A stretch of 19,740 bases of DNA from Actinomycetota bacterium (GTDB lineage Bacteria > Actinomycetota > Humimicrobiia > Humimicrobiales > Humimicrobiaceae), in the NCBI GenBank assembly GCA_023488645.1, contig JAMDDL010000026.1, positions 1 through 19,740 on the forward strand, in the 5' to 3' direction. The translations under genes were made by a program, and so were the position numbers. Below the pieces are notes generated by a model. It had not been told where the DNA came from and did not search any database. It saw only the letters and a program-made list of their open reading frames with translations. Positions 1-7,630 of the stretch are shown in pieces. Position 1 is the first letter of the stretch; each line of letters starts with the position of its first letter.

Positions 1-324
1 ATACATAATAAAAGCATTCTTTTTTTTAACAGATGCTTCTACCTTATATCCTTCAAGTGAAATCCTTTTCTTAATAATTCTGGAAAGCTCTTCAAAATCA
101 CTAAAATCAATTCCAAGATTATCAAAATCCAGATCTTCTGAAAATCTCTTATTGCCATATATTAATCTTAGTGCCGTGCCACCCATAAACACAAGCTTAG
201 AGGAAAAAGTCGAATTGAATATAATGTCAAGAATCTTATATTGGAAATATTCTCTTAATATATTTTTTTTAAAAGATCTTAAGTTTTCAGGATAAAATGA
301 TTCAATTTGTTCAAGTTCAAGCAT
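1..324 (-). CDS. AbiEii-family nucleotidyltransferase toxin, partial (C-terminus beyond window)
   Basis: Open frame of 108 codons running off the left edge of the window; only the N-terminus is present. The ATG at 322-324 overlaps the end of the upstream AbiEi-like gene by 8 bases, the usual translationally coupled arrangement of AbiE operons. Residues 48-50 are GGT, followed by ALRLIYG, and D64/D66 lie in the sequence RFSEDLDFD. This is the GG(T/S)...DxD signature of the DNA polymerase beta-type nucleotidyltransferase fold typical of AbiEii toxins (DUF1814). Family knowledge: AbiEii is the toxin of type IV toxin-antitoxin and phage-abortive systems and is neutralised by AbiEi through repression. 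The missing C-terminal part prevents a check of whether the gene is intact. Confidence 0.88.
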   Translation of the reverse strand, partial: MLELEQIESFYPENLRSFKKNILREYFQYKILDIIFNSTFSSKLVFMGGTALRLIYGNKRFSEDLDFDNLGIDFSDFEELSRIIKKRISLEGYKVEASVKKKNAFIMY

Positions 325-934
325 TATTCACATGCTCCCATAATATTTTTGATCTTTTTGATAATCCCCTGTTATTAATAATCTTTAAATATTCTTCAAA
401 TTTTTTCTTATTTATGACTTCCTTAAACTCTTCAGCATTAATTCTTATTGATTCTATATCGATGTCATTATCAAAATCAGATCTGTAATAAAGAAAATCA
501 AGGACTGCTTTTTCAGGACATGCAATTTTATAATATTTGTCCTTATTTTTTATGATATTATATCCAAAAAAAGCATTTGCCCTTATATTTCTATAACTGA
601 ATGTTCCTATATCTGTACTAAAACTATAAGTTCGCCTTGTTGAAACTGAGGTAACAATATAAACACTTTCAGGGATAAGGTTATAATATGAAAGTGCCAT
701 TTCAAGAGAAACATATGATGGCGCATAAATTCTGTTTGCTATCTCAAATAATACTACGTCATTAATTTCTAAATCAGAAAAAATATAATGGTTCTTTATA
801 ATTTTCTTTATATAACCTTTTTCTTGCCATTCATTAAGTCTTGAGCGGCCAAAATCAGGATCTATTTTTTTAATATCATTTAGAGTAAATAAAGTGAAAT
901 TTTTTAAATTTTCTCTCAATTGTAAATAACGCAT
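317..934 (-). CDS. AbiEi-family antitoxin / transcriptional regulator
   Basis: A 205-aa protein immediately upstream of, and overlapping, the AbiEii-like gene. The first ~60 residues (with LFTLNDIKKID and RLNEWQEKGYIKKI) look like the winged-helix domain of AbiEi antitoxins. The middle contains the family's typical 'APSYVSLEMALSYY' stretch and 'IACPEKAVLDFLYY' near residues 138-151, the PEKAxxDLLY signature. Known AbiEi proteins bind repeats in their own promoter and repress the operon; they do not bind the toxin directly. The promoter and repeats at 957-1018 fit such autoregulation. No Shine-Dalgarno sequence stands out before the ATG at 932-934. Identification is by motif and gene pairing. 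Confidence 0.88.
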   Translation of the reverse strand: MRYLQLRENLKNFTLFTLNDIKKIDPDFGRSRLNEWQEKGYIKKIIKNHYIFSDLEINDVVLFEIANRIYAPSYVSLEMALSYYNLIPESVYIVTSVSTRRTYSFSTDIGTFSYRNIRANAFFGYNIIKNKDKYYKIACPEKAVLDFLYYRSDFDNDIDIESIRINAEEFKEVINKKKFEEYLKIINNRGLSKRSKILWEHVNNA

Positions 935-956
935 CTTTAATTTTATTTCTTAAAAA

Positions 957-976
957 TACTAATAATAGTACTAATA
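957..976 (-). repeat. Paired TACTAATA octamer, candidate AbiEi operator
   Basis: The octamer TACTAATA occurs at 957-964 and again at 969-976 in direct orientation with start points 12 bases apart. A palindrome TAGTACTA (966-973) overlaps the second copy. The pair lies just downstream of the predicted start of abiE transcription, where repressor binding would block it. AbiEi-type regulators are known to bind repeats at their own promoter; assignment as the operator is inference. Confidence 0.4.
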
Positions 977-989
977 CGAAACATAATTT

Positions 990-1018
990 ATTATATAATA
1001 GGATTAGGCAAATTTCAA
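990..1018 (-). promoter_or_regulatory. Sigma-70 type promoter of the abiE operon
   Basis: Read on the minus strand, TTGAAA (complement of 1013-1018) is followed after exactly 17 bases by TATAAT (complement of 990-995). This is a near-consensus housekeeping promoter. Transcription would start near 983 and leave a leader of about 49 bases before the antitoxin ATG at 934. Confidence 0.75.
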
Positions 1019-1188
1019 TATTTAAAAGGAATCACCGAAATCATATTCACAACTATTAAAAATACTTACCCGACTTAAAAATCATTTTTTAAATCAAAAT
1101 CAAAAAACCTTTTATTGTAATCCAATTTAAAGTTATAATTTAGAAGACTTTTAAAATAATTATTATCTTTTTATAAGCAGGAGGAAAA

Positions 1189-1755
1189 ATGATTGAGCTA
1201 AAAAATGTAAAAAATTATTTGGCACCACTCCCTGTTATACTGGTAACTACAAGACTTCAGGAAAATAATATAAAAAAGGATAATATAATTGCTATATCAT
1301 GGGCAGGTATCTGTGATCATGCCCCTCATCTGATAAATATAAATATCGCAAAAGGGAGGTATTCCGGAAAGATTATCAAGCTTACTCGGGAATTCGGAAT
1401 ATGCATACCTTCTTCAAAATATCTAAAAGAAATAGACCTGTGCGGAACTACTCATGGAAATAAAGTCAACAAATTTGAGCTTACAAAATTTACCCCTTTT
1501 GAGGCAAAATCCATAAATGTGCCGCTTATAAAGGAATGTCCTATTAATATGGAATGTACACTTGAGGATGTAATATCTTTCGAATCGCACGATATGCTGA
1601 TAGGCAAAATAGTAAAAACTTATGTTGATGAAAATTATATTGATGAAAAAGGAAATCCGGACTTTGCAAAGCTTGAAATTCTTGCCTATTTAAATGATGA
1701 ATACTGGACTTTAGGCAAAAAAATTGAAGACTTGTTTTTTACAAAGAAAAAATAA
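1189..1755 (+). CDS. Flavin reductase / flavoredoxin-like FMN-binding protein
   Basis: A 188-aa protein of the flavin reductase-like, FMN-binding split-barrel family. Visible family features are the N-terminal 'LAPLPVILVTT' strand, 'AISWAGICDHAPHLI' (residues ~36-50), 'KGRYSGKII', a FGICIPS strand, 'DLCGTTHGNKVNKF' (~87-100) and 'ECPINMECTLE' (~116-126). Proteins with this pattern bind FMN and include flavoredoxin and NAD(P)H:flavin oxidoreductases of anaerobes; the electron partner cannot be read from the sequence. The ATG follows a strong Shine-Dalgarno AGGAGG (1179-1184) at ideal spacing. The gene stands alone, with the envelope gene at 1854 in the same direction after a 98-base gap. A role with the ferredoxin at 3280 is possible but untested. 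Confidence 0.85.
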   Translation: MIELKNVKNYLAPLPVILVTTRLQENNIKKDNIIAISWAGICDHAPHLININIAKGRYSGKIIKLTREFGICIPSSKYLKEIDLCGTTHGNKVNKFELTKFTPFEAKSINVPLIKECPINMECTLEDVISFESHDMLIGKIVKTYVDENYIDEKGNPDFAKLEILAYLNDEYWTLGKKIEDLFFTKKK

Positions 1756-1763
1756 TTACAGTA

Positions 1764-1796
1764 TTATAGTTGCTCATAAACAATTTTTAACTATAA
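1764..1796 (+). other. AT-rich inverted repeat between two plus-strand genes
   Basis: TTATAGTT (1764-1771) and AACTATAA (1789-1796) form an 8-bp inverted repeat around a 17-base loop. There is no following T-tract and the stem is AT-rich, so it is a poor terminator. It might be an operator or simply chance in an AT-rich gap. Confidence 0.25.
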
Positions 1797-1841
1797 ATAC
1801 AATATTTTTACTATGGAATAAATAATAATATTAACATGACT

Positions 1842-1848
1842 GGAGGGG
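1842..1848 (+). promoter_or_regulatory. Ribosome binding site that fixes the start at 1854
   Basis: GGAGGGG lies 5-7 bases before the ATG at 1854. An in-frame ATG at 1836 lies upstream of this site and would put the Shine-Dalgarno sequence inside the coding region, so 1854 is preferred. Confidence 0.75.
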
Positions 1849-1853
1849 TTAAA

Positions 1854-3077
1854 ATGAAAAAAACATTTATATTTATCGCAGTAATTTTAATTTCCATGTT
1901 CTGTTTTGCATCACCTGTCTTTGCCTTCACTGCAAAAAGCGGTGAAAATCTTAATATTACTGAGACTGTAAATGATGATGTTTATTCCTTTGGAAATAAT
2001 ATTACCTTAACAGGTAATATTAACGGTGATCTCATTACGGCAGGCGGTCAGATAATAGTAAACGGTAATGTTGCAGCTGACCTTACTGCTGCAGGCGGTC
2101 AGATAACAGTGAACGGCAATGTAAATGACGATATAAGAATTGCCGGTGGAATGATTACCATAAACAATAAGGTAACAGGGGATGCTGTAATTGCCGGTGG
2201 TCAGATTAATATTACAAAAAATACGGTAATTAATGGTGATTTGATTGTTACAGGAGGAAAAATTATTGTCGAAGGCGAGGTTAAGGGCAAAGTTGAAATT
2301 AACGGAGGTCAGGTAGATTTTGCAGGAAAATCAGAAAAGGATGTCAACATAAATGCAGCAGACATAACAATTCTAAGCAGCGCAGTAATTAATGGAAACC
2401 TTAATTATACTTCTGAAAACCAGGCTAAAATTGCCGAAGGTTCCAAAATCAGCGGTAAAACCAACTGGACAAAAGTAGTTCCTCAAAAGGTCAGTCCCAA
2501 AATATCACAGAAAGCAAGAGGAGGAGGAATTTTTGGTATTTTTGCCACCACCTGGATTGGAAGTAAGATATTTAATTTTGTAAATATGTTTATTTTAGGA
2601 ATCCTTTTAATTCTTGCCATTCCGAAAGTATTCAAGAAATTTAATGGGAGAATGAAATCCAGCTTTGGAATTTGCACAGGTGCAGGAGCAATAGGACTTT
2701 TTGGCATTCCCATTGCTGTGCTCATTTTAGGCATTATCGGAGTTATTCTTTTATTTACCGTAATAGGAAGTGCTGTCGGATTTTCCTTATTCATAATTAA
2801 CACACTGATATTAATCCTGTATATAGTGCTTGTTTATTTCAGCAGCATCTTTCTTTCATTCTTTATTGGAAACCTTATTTTTTCCAGAAGCGGCATGAAT
2901 CTGGATAAATATGGATGGAAAGTACTTACCTATCTTGTAGGATTAGCCATCATTTCAGTTATTTGCGCAATTCCATTTATCGGTTGGATTGTAAATTTTG
3001 CTGCGATACTGTTTGGTTTTGGCGGAATAATAATGATCATCTGGGACTGGCTGTTTTCATTTAAAAAGGCAAAATAA
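1854..3077 (+). CDS. Secreted bactofilin-like beta-solenoid protein with C-terminal membrane domain
   Basis: 407 aa from the ATG at 1854. Residues 1-24 are a clear signal peptide (KK, then a hydrophobic core ending SPVFA). From about residue 46 to 190 there are successive 17-residue rungs of the form AGGxIxVNGxVxxDxxI; the repeat shows in DNA with a 51-base period (2041-2073 against 2092-2124). This pattern is typical of polymer-forming cytoskeletal (bactofilin-like) right-handed beta-helices. The last ~170 residues carry about four to five hydrophobic segments, starting near WIGSKIFNFVNMFILG and ending at a WDWLF motif. The solenoid is therefore predicted outside the membrane, unlike classical cytoplasmic bactofilins. 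This architecture is known in Firmicutes and archaea, but its function is not established. Identification of the fold is good; the role (envelope scaffold) is inference. Confidence 0.8.
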   Translation: MKKTFIFIAVILISMFCFASPVFAFTAKSGENLNITETVNDDVYSFGNNITLTGNINGDLITAGGQIIVNGNVAADLTAAGGQITVNGNVNDDIRIAGGMITINNKVTGDAVIAGGQINITKNTVINGDLIVTGGKIIVEGEVKGKVEINGGQVDFAGKSEKDVNINAADITILSSAVINGNLNYTSENQAKIAEGSKISGKTNWTKVVPQKVSPKISQKARGGGIFGIFATTWIGSKIFNFVNMFILGILLILAIPKVFKKFNGRMKSSFGICTGAGAIGLFGIPIAVLILGIIGVILLFTVIGSAVGFSLFIINTLILILYIVLVYFSSIFLSFFIGNLIFSRSGMNLDKYGWKVLTYLVGLAIISVICAIPFIGWIVNFAAILFGFGGIIMIIWDWLFSFKKAK

Positions 3078-3201
3078 AATATTTACAGTTAAAAATTACA
3101 GATTTTGATAAGGAAAATGTTAAATAGTTAAAAACCTGAGATTTTTGTAAAAAATTTTTATAGATAATTTCACTCATTAATAAATTTAGTTCAGATATTA
3201 A

Positions 3202-3242
3202 AAGACAACAGCCCGCAAGTATTTCTGCATGGCTGTTGTCTT
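3202..3242 (-). terminator. Intrinsic terminator of the ferredoxin gene
   Basis: AAGACAACAGCC (3202-3213) and GGCTGTTGTCTT (3231-3242) form a perfect 12-bp stem with a 17-base loop. On the minus strand the stem is followed by TTTTAATAT, which fits termination of the ferredoxin transcript 37 bases after its stop. On the plus strand the stem is followed by A-residues, so it serves the upstream membrane-protein gene less well. Confidence 0.75.
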
Positions 3243-3279
3243 AAAAAATAGAAATCTATCTTTAAAATGAAGTAGAAAT

Positions 3280-3471
3280 TTAGTCTGCCGTAATAGCTTC
3301 GGACGGGCAGCTTTCTGCGGCTTCCTGGATACATTCCTCATCATATTCGTCGTAGTCGCTTTTGATTAACTCTGCAATATCCTTGTCTTCGTTCATCTTA
3401 AAAATATCAGGACAGGTTTCTTCACAAAGCCCGCAACCTGTGCAGAGATCCTCATCAATTCTTACTTCCAT
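3280..3471 (-). CDS. Single-cluster [4Fe-4S] ferredoxin
   Basis: A 63-aa acidic protein of the Thermotoga-type mono-cluster ferredoxin family. Cys10, Cys13 and Cys16 in CTGCGLC plus Cys55 in SCPSEAI are the expected cluster ligands. Cys20 and Cys47 sit where related proteins have a disulfide. It acts as a soluble low-potential electron carrier in the cytoplasm. An AAAGGA-type Shine-Dalgarno precedes the ATG by about 5 bases. The gene is monocistronic: a promoter lies at 3532-3560 and a strong terminator at 3202-3242. Natural partners cannot be read from the sequence, although the flavin reductase at 1189 and the Nuo-like module at the right end are electron-transfer proteins in the same window. 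Confidence 0.93.
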   Translation of the reverse strand: MEVRIDEDLCTGCGLCEETCPDIFKMNEDKDIAELIKSDYDEYDEECIQEAAESCPSEAITAD

Positions 3472-3497
3472 TTAATTCCTTTCGTTTTTTTAATAAA

Positions 3498-3520
3498 AAG
3501 CCCAAACAAGCTTAAGGCTT
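3498..3520 (-). other. Small GC-containing hairpin in the ferredoxin leader
   Basis: On the minus strand AAGCC (complement of 3516-3520) pairs with GGCTT (complement of 3498-3502), followed by TTTATT. It lies between the predicted transcription start and the ribosome binding site. The 5-bp stem with a 13-base loop is weak, so attenuation is only a possibility. Confidence 0.25.
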
Positions 3521-3531
3521 AATTTATATGT

Positions 3532-3560
3532 AATATACAAAATTTTTTAAAGCAATTCAA
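3532..3560 (-). promoter_or_regulatory. Promoter of the ferredoxin gene
   Basis: On the minus strand TTGAAT (complement of 3555-3560), a 17-base spacer and TATATT (complement of 3532-3537) give a plausible housekeeping promoter. Transcription would begin near 3525 and leave a leader of about 54 bases. Confidence 0.6.
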
Positions 3561-3720
3561 ATATTTTAATTAAAAATAATTTTTTTACAAAATAACTTTA
3601 TTTAAATTTAAAAACCAATAAAATATTTAAAGATATTTATATTTAAAATCAGGAAATAAAGCGAATTAACAAGAACTTAAAAATATATTAAAAATTTTGA
3701 AATATTTTAAAAAAGCAGAA

Positions 3721-3724
3721 AGGA
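3721..3724 (+). promoter_or_regulatory. Ribosome binding site favouring the TTG start at 3730
   Basis: GAAAGGA ends at 3724, 5 bases before an in-frame TTG at 3730. The longer frame from TTG 3697 has no comparable site upstream, and family proteins begin near the residue encoded at 3730. Confidence 0.6.
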
Positions 3725-3729
3725 ATAAA

Positions 3730-4110
3730 TTGAGTAAAATCATAGAAATAATATTTAATGAAAATGTTATTGAAGCAACATTAAATGAATCAAAAACAGC
3801 AAAAAAACTTTTAAAAATCCTTCCTGTAAAATCAAAAATTAATTTGTGGGGAAATGAAGTATATTTTGAGATTCCGATGACAGCAGATATTGAAAACGGC
3901 AAAGAGCTGATGGAAGTAGGAAATATTGCCTTCTGGCCTCCAGGGAATGCTTTCTGCATATTTTTTGGACCAACCCCCATTGGGGACGGTAAAAAGCCAA
4001 GAGCAGCGAGTTCGGTAACTGTGATTGGAAAAATCACCGGAGAAAATGGAATAGATAAGATCAGGAAGATAAAACCAGAAGATTCCATTGAATTAAGATT
4101 GAAAAAATAA
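3730..4110 (+). CDS. Cyclophilin-like fold protein, TM1367 type
   Basis: 126 aa from the TTG start at 3730. It matches the small cyclophilin-like family known from Thermotoga maritima TM1367: an N-terminal 'NESKTAKKLL' helix, then 'LPVKSKINLWGNEVYFEIP', 'GNIAFWPPGNAFCIFFGPTP' and 'ASSVTVIGKITGE'. These invariant stretches make the family call strong. The fold resembles cyclophilin, but prolyl isomerase activity has not been shown for the family, so no reaction is assigned. The protein has no signal peptide and should be cytoplasmic. It lies 86 bases upstream of the P-type ATPase gene in the same direction. An AT-rich, gene-free stretch of about 250 bases separates it from the divergent ferredoxin gene. 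Confidence 0.82.
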   Translation: MSKIIEIIFNENVIEATLNESKTAKKLLKILPVKSKINLWGNEVYFEIPMTADIENGKELMEVGNIAFWPPGNAFCIFFGPTPIGDGKKPRAASSVTVIGKITGENGIDKIRKIKPEDSIELRLKK

Positions 4111-4196
4111 TTTATGAAATTAATTTTTTTATAACATGCTATATTTAAAAATAAATATATAAAATAAATATAAAATAACTAAAAGACTAATAAGGT

Positions 4197-6626
4197 ATGG
4201 ATAAAGAAAGTACCGGAAGTTTGTCTACAGCAGAAGCCCAAAAAAAATTTCGGGAATTTGGTCCCAACCTGATTTTTAAATCATCAAAAATAAGCTTTTT
4301 TGCCATAGCCAGGCATGAAGTTACCGAGCCTATGATAATTCTTTTGCTGATAGTAGGAATTGTGTACAGCATCTGGGGCAAAATTGAAGATGCGGTTACT
4401 ATTTTTATAGTTATTTTCCTGCTGATCATGGCAGAAGTTTATAATGAGTTCAGGGCAAAGAAGGCAATTGCTTCTCTGGAAAAAATTGCAATGCCTAAAA
4501 CAAAAGTTTTAAGAGATGAAAACATTACAGAAATTGATCCGGAAAACGTAGTACCGGGAGATATTTTGATTCTGACTGCCGGCACAAAAATTGCTGCTGA
4601 TGCAAAAGTGCAAAAATCATTAAATTTACAGGTTGAAGAATCAATGCTTACCGGTGAATCATTCCCTGTGGAAAAAAATGAAAATGATGAAATCTTCGCC
4701 GGAACATTTGTTGTTTCCGGTGAAGGACAGGCAATGGTACAAATTACAGGTAAAAATACAAAACTTGGCATTATAGCGGCTCAACTCAAAGAAGTAAAAC
4801 CTCCGAAGACTGCTTTGCAGATGGCTATGAAATCTCTCGCTTTAAAACTGGTTTATCTTGCAGTATTTTTCTCTGTTCTTATTCCGGTTTTAGGAATATT
4901 GCGGGGGCAGGATTTAAAAACCATGATTTTAACAGGACTTTCCCTTTCATTTGCCACGATACCTGAAGAACTTCCGATTATTATCACCATGGTTTTAGGT
5001 TTGGGTGCCTACACTCTTTCCAAAAATAATTTTCTTGTTAAAAAAATTAAAGCTGCAGAAACACTGGGAAATGCTACAGTAATTGTTTCTGATAAAACAG
5101 GTACAATTACGGAAAGTCAAATGAAGATTGTTTCAATGTATCCTGATAATGAAGAGGAAATTATAAAAAACGCAGTCAATACCATTTCGAAATATTCAGA
5201 ATCGCCAATGGAAAATGAGATCAAAAAAAGAGCTGAGAAGTTGAAAATTACAAATATGGTGCAGGAAGCAGTGCGTCAAAGAAATCCCGGTAATGGTCAG
5301 AAATCAAAATCAGTTGTAATAAAAACAGGAGATGAATATGAATTATTTACAAGCGGAGCTCCTGAAGAAATTTTTACAATGTGTATGGGTAAGGACATAA
5401 CTGAGGATGTTAAAAATGAATTGGCAAAAGAAACATCAAAGGGCAGAAGAGTAATTTCAGTAGCGTACAGAAAATTAAACCTTAAACAGACATATCTTGA
5501 TTTTAAGGAACTTGAAAAAGAAATGAAGTTTGTTGGACTTATCAGCTTTGAAGATCCGCCGGCATCGGGTGTTAAAAATACTGTTGCTGTGGCAGCTAAG
5601 GCAGGTATAAGGACAATCATGGTAACAGGCGATCACCCGGCAACTGCACATTATATTGCAAATGAAGTAGGTATTTCAAGTTTAAATGGTGAAGTTCTGA
5701 CTGGATCAGATTTGGATAATCTGACAGATGAAGAACTGCAGCAAAAAGTAAAACTTGTTTCAGTTTTTGCAAGAGCCAACCCTCATCATAAGTACCGTAT
5801 TGTTAAAGCCCTGCAGAAAAATGGAGAGGTTATCGCAGTAACAGGTGATGGGATTAATGATGCAATAGCTTTAAAAGGTGCTGACATAGGTATAGCTATG
5901 GGTATTAAGGGAACTGATGTTGCCAAAGATTCTGCGGAAGTTGTTCTTGCTGATGATAATTTCAACACTATAGCCCGGGGTATTTTTGAGGGAAGAAAGT
6001 TTTTTGATAATTTACAAAAAGGAATAAAATATTACCTTTCTGTCAAATTTGCTTTAATACTGATATTTCTGCTGCCTGTCGCCATAGGTGTTCCGCTTCC
6101 GCTCGCTCCGATTCAGATCATAATCCTTGAATTATTTATGGATCTTGCTGCTTCAGCCGGCTTTGTTGCTGAACCGGCGGAAAAAAACATTTATTTGCGT
6201 CCTCCCCGCAATCCCAAAGAAAACATATTAAACAATAAAGTTATCGGAGATATCCTGCTTAAGGGGTTTTTCCTGTTTGCAGCAGTATCTTCTGTATATT
6301 TTTACAGCCGTTTTCAAAATTACAGCATTGCCGTGTCTCAAACATTTGCTTTTACCGCATGGATATTCGGGCACATCATATTAGCTTATGTTTCCCGTTC
6401 AGATAAGGAAATAATTTTTTCATCAGGCATGTTTAAAAATAAAATCATTAATTTTTGGGCTATTGCGGCAGTTGCCTTTCTTATTTTAGGAATTTACCTT
6501 CCGGTTTTAAATGGCAGGCTTAACCTTTCTCCCATTAATTTTATGCAGTTAATATTCATTGCCTTGTTCGTAATAATTATCGTCAGCTTGCTGGAATTAA
6601 GAAAAATATTTAAAAAGAAATATTAA
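4197..6626 (+). CDS. P-type cation-transporting ATPase (P2-like), substrate uncertain
   Basis: 809 aa with the full P-type ATPase layout: cation-ATPase N-terminal domain (LSTAEAQKKFREFGPN), actuator TGES (152-155), M4 motif PEEL (256-259), phosphorylation site DKTGTIT (Asp299), hinge GDGIND (550-555), and about four hydrophobic segments at the C-terminus. It hydrolyses ATP to move a cation across the cytoplasmic membrane. It most resembles calcium-type P2 pumps but is shorter than SERCA-like proteins, with a reduced nucleotide-binding domain. The usual KGAPE motif reads SGAPE (Ser386). By alignment with SERCA, M5 has Lys617 where calcium pumps have Asn, and M6 has Glu645 and Asp649. The ion is therefore uncertain: calcium, other cations or protons are possible. 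AAGG lies only one base before the ATG, so the start is not firm. Confidence 0.87.
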   Translation: MDKESTGSLSTAEAQKKFREFGPNLIFKSSKISFFAIARHEVTEPMIILLLIVGIVYSIWGKIEDAVTIFIVIFLLIMAEVYNEFRAKKAIASLEKIAMPKTKVLRDENITEIDPENVVPGDILILTAGTKIAADAKVQKSLNLQVEESMLTGESFPVEKNENDEIFAGTFVVSGEGQAMVQITGKNTKLGIIAAQLKEVKPPKTALQMAMKSLALKLVYLAVFFSVLIPVLGILRGQDLKTMILTGLSLSFATIPEELPIIITMVLGLGAYTLSKNNFLVKKIKAAETLGNATVIVSDKTGTITESQMKIVSMYPDNEEEIIKNAVNTISKYSESPMENEIKKRAEKLKITNMVQEAVRQRNPGNGQKSKSVVIKTGDEYELFTSGAPEEIFTMCMGKDITEDVKNELAKETSKGRRVISVAYRKLNLKQTYLDFKELEKEMKFVGLISFEDPPASGVKNTVAVAAKAGIRTIMVTGDHPATAHYIANEVGISSLNGEVLTGSDLDNLTDEELQQKVKLVSVFARANPHHKYRIVKALQKNGEVIAVTGDGINDAIALKGADIGIAMGIKGTDVAKDSAEVVLADDNFNTIARGIFEGRKFFDNLQKGIKYYLSVKFALILIFLLPVAIGVPLPLAPIQIIILELFMDLAASAGFVAEPAEKNIYLRPPRNPKENILNNKVIGDILLKGFFLFAAVSSVYFYSRFQNYSIAVSQTFAFTAWIFGHIILAYVSRSDKEIIFSSGMFKNKIINFWAIAAVAFLILGIYLPVLNGRLNLSPINFMQLIFIALFVIIIVSLLELRKIFKKKY

Positions 6627-6638
6627 TTCCTGGCTGTG

Positions 6639-7550
6639 CTAATTCATTACCATATCATCTATGACATCCAGTGCCAGTTGAATAGGTGTATAAACATATC
6701 CGTAAACAACATAAATTCCGATTGCTTCCATTTCTTCATTTATTACAGGGCTGCCGCTTTCACCTTTTATGGATGCTGCACCTAAGTTTCTGAATACGCT
6801 TAATCCCTTATCAATGCTTCCCAGTAAATAATTTTCCTGTGTTTGAAGTTCCCCTGCAGGCAATCCGCCAGTTACTTTATCACTGTAAAATACTGCATAA
6901 TCTTCCAGATCCCAGAATTCTGCATCATAGCCAAGAAGTTCCGGATAAATCCATTCATCGCTGAAATTAGCCTTAAACTTGAATGTGCCCTCCTTCCCAT
7001 AATTATCATTTATACAGTGACCCGCCGTAATAATAAAATATTTTCCCTTATATTCTATGCTGAATGCAGTAAATGTATATGCAAGCTCATCCGGAGCGGA
7101 AGATCCAATATAGACGTATTTCAGAAGCTTATTCATATTGTTAAGAAGTTTTCTTAATTTTTCAGGTTCAGTTGACAATTTTTTTATCTGATCTTCAAGA
7201 TTTTTAATGCTTTTGGAGGCAATCTCTTCTTTTAATGCATCTATTTCGTTATTTTTGTCATTAATTATTTTATCTTTATCAGCTATCTGTGCTTTTAACT
7301 GCTCGTTTTCCTGAATATAAGACTCCAGAATATCCTTCTGATTCTTGAAATCCTGAATACTTTTTTCATACTCATCCTGCAGGCTGTCATAAGATTCTAT
7401 GCTTACAGCATATTTGTCAGTAAATGAACAGGAAACCATACCGGGACTAAATAGACTTAAAACTGTTAATAAACCTAAAGCTAAAACAGCTCTCAATTTT
7501 TTTTTAATAAAAATTTTTAAAATCATTTTTTTAAGTTTTATTGTATTCAT
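6639..7550 (-). CDS. Envelope-anchored trypsin-like serine protease with coiled-coil stalk
   Basis: 303 aa. Residues ~19-40 form a basic-then-hydrophobic export signal; Cys41 follows MVS, an imperfect lipobox, so lipoprotein anchoring is possible. Residues ~55-145 are a long charged heptad-like coiled coil. The C-terminal ~150 residues carry a chymotrypsin-fold triad: His178 in TAGHC, Asp217 in DLEDYAVF and Ser265 in GESGSP. It is predicted to be a peptidase acting outside the membrane, perhaps on damaged or partner envelope proteins; its substrate is unknown. It converges on the ATPase gene with only 12 bases between stops and no terminator visible. It is divergent from the unknown membrane protein at 7631. 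No Shine-Dalgarno precedes the ATG at 7550, and an in-frame ATG at 7526 is an alternative. Confidence 0.8.
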   Translation of the reverse strand: MNTIKLKKMILKIFIKKKLRAVLALGLLTVLSLFSPGMVSCSFTDKYAVSIESYDSLQDEYEKSIQDFKNQKDILESYIQENEQLKAQIADKDKIINDKNNEIDALKEEIASKSIKNLEDQIKKLSTEPEKLRKLLNNMNKLLKYVYIGSSAPDELAYTFTAFSIEYKGKYFIITAGHCINDNYGKEGTFKFKANFSDEWIYPELLGYDAEFWDLEDYAVFYSDKVTGGLPAGELQTQENYLLGSIDKGLSVFRNLGAASIKGESGSPVINEEMEAIGIYVVYGYVYTPIQLALDVIDDMVMN

Positions 7551-7630
7551 ATTGAAAAAGGAATAATATAAAAAATAAATTACAAGCTATTGCTTTATAT
7601 TTTTATAAAATTAACTTTAAATTTAATTTT

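Noticed and set aside
2040..2230. CRISPR-like regular spacing of similar DNA blocks
   Set aside because: The 51-base repeat is in frame and encodes solenoid rungs; there are no spacers or palindromic repeats.
2483..2803. A 106-residue open frame on the minus strand
   Set aside because: Antisense to the membrane part of the solenoid protein and rich in Pro/Ile/Lys from reverse-complemented codons; no independent signals.
3697..3729. TTG start giving an 11-residue longer cyclophilin-like protein
   Set aside because: No ribosome binding site precedes it, and family proteins start at the position supported by GAAAGGA before 3730.
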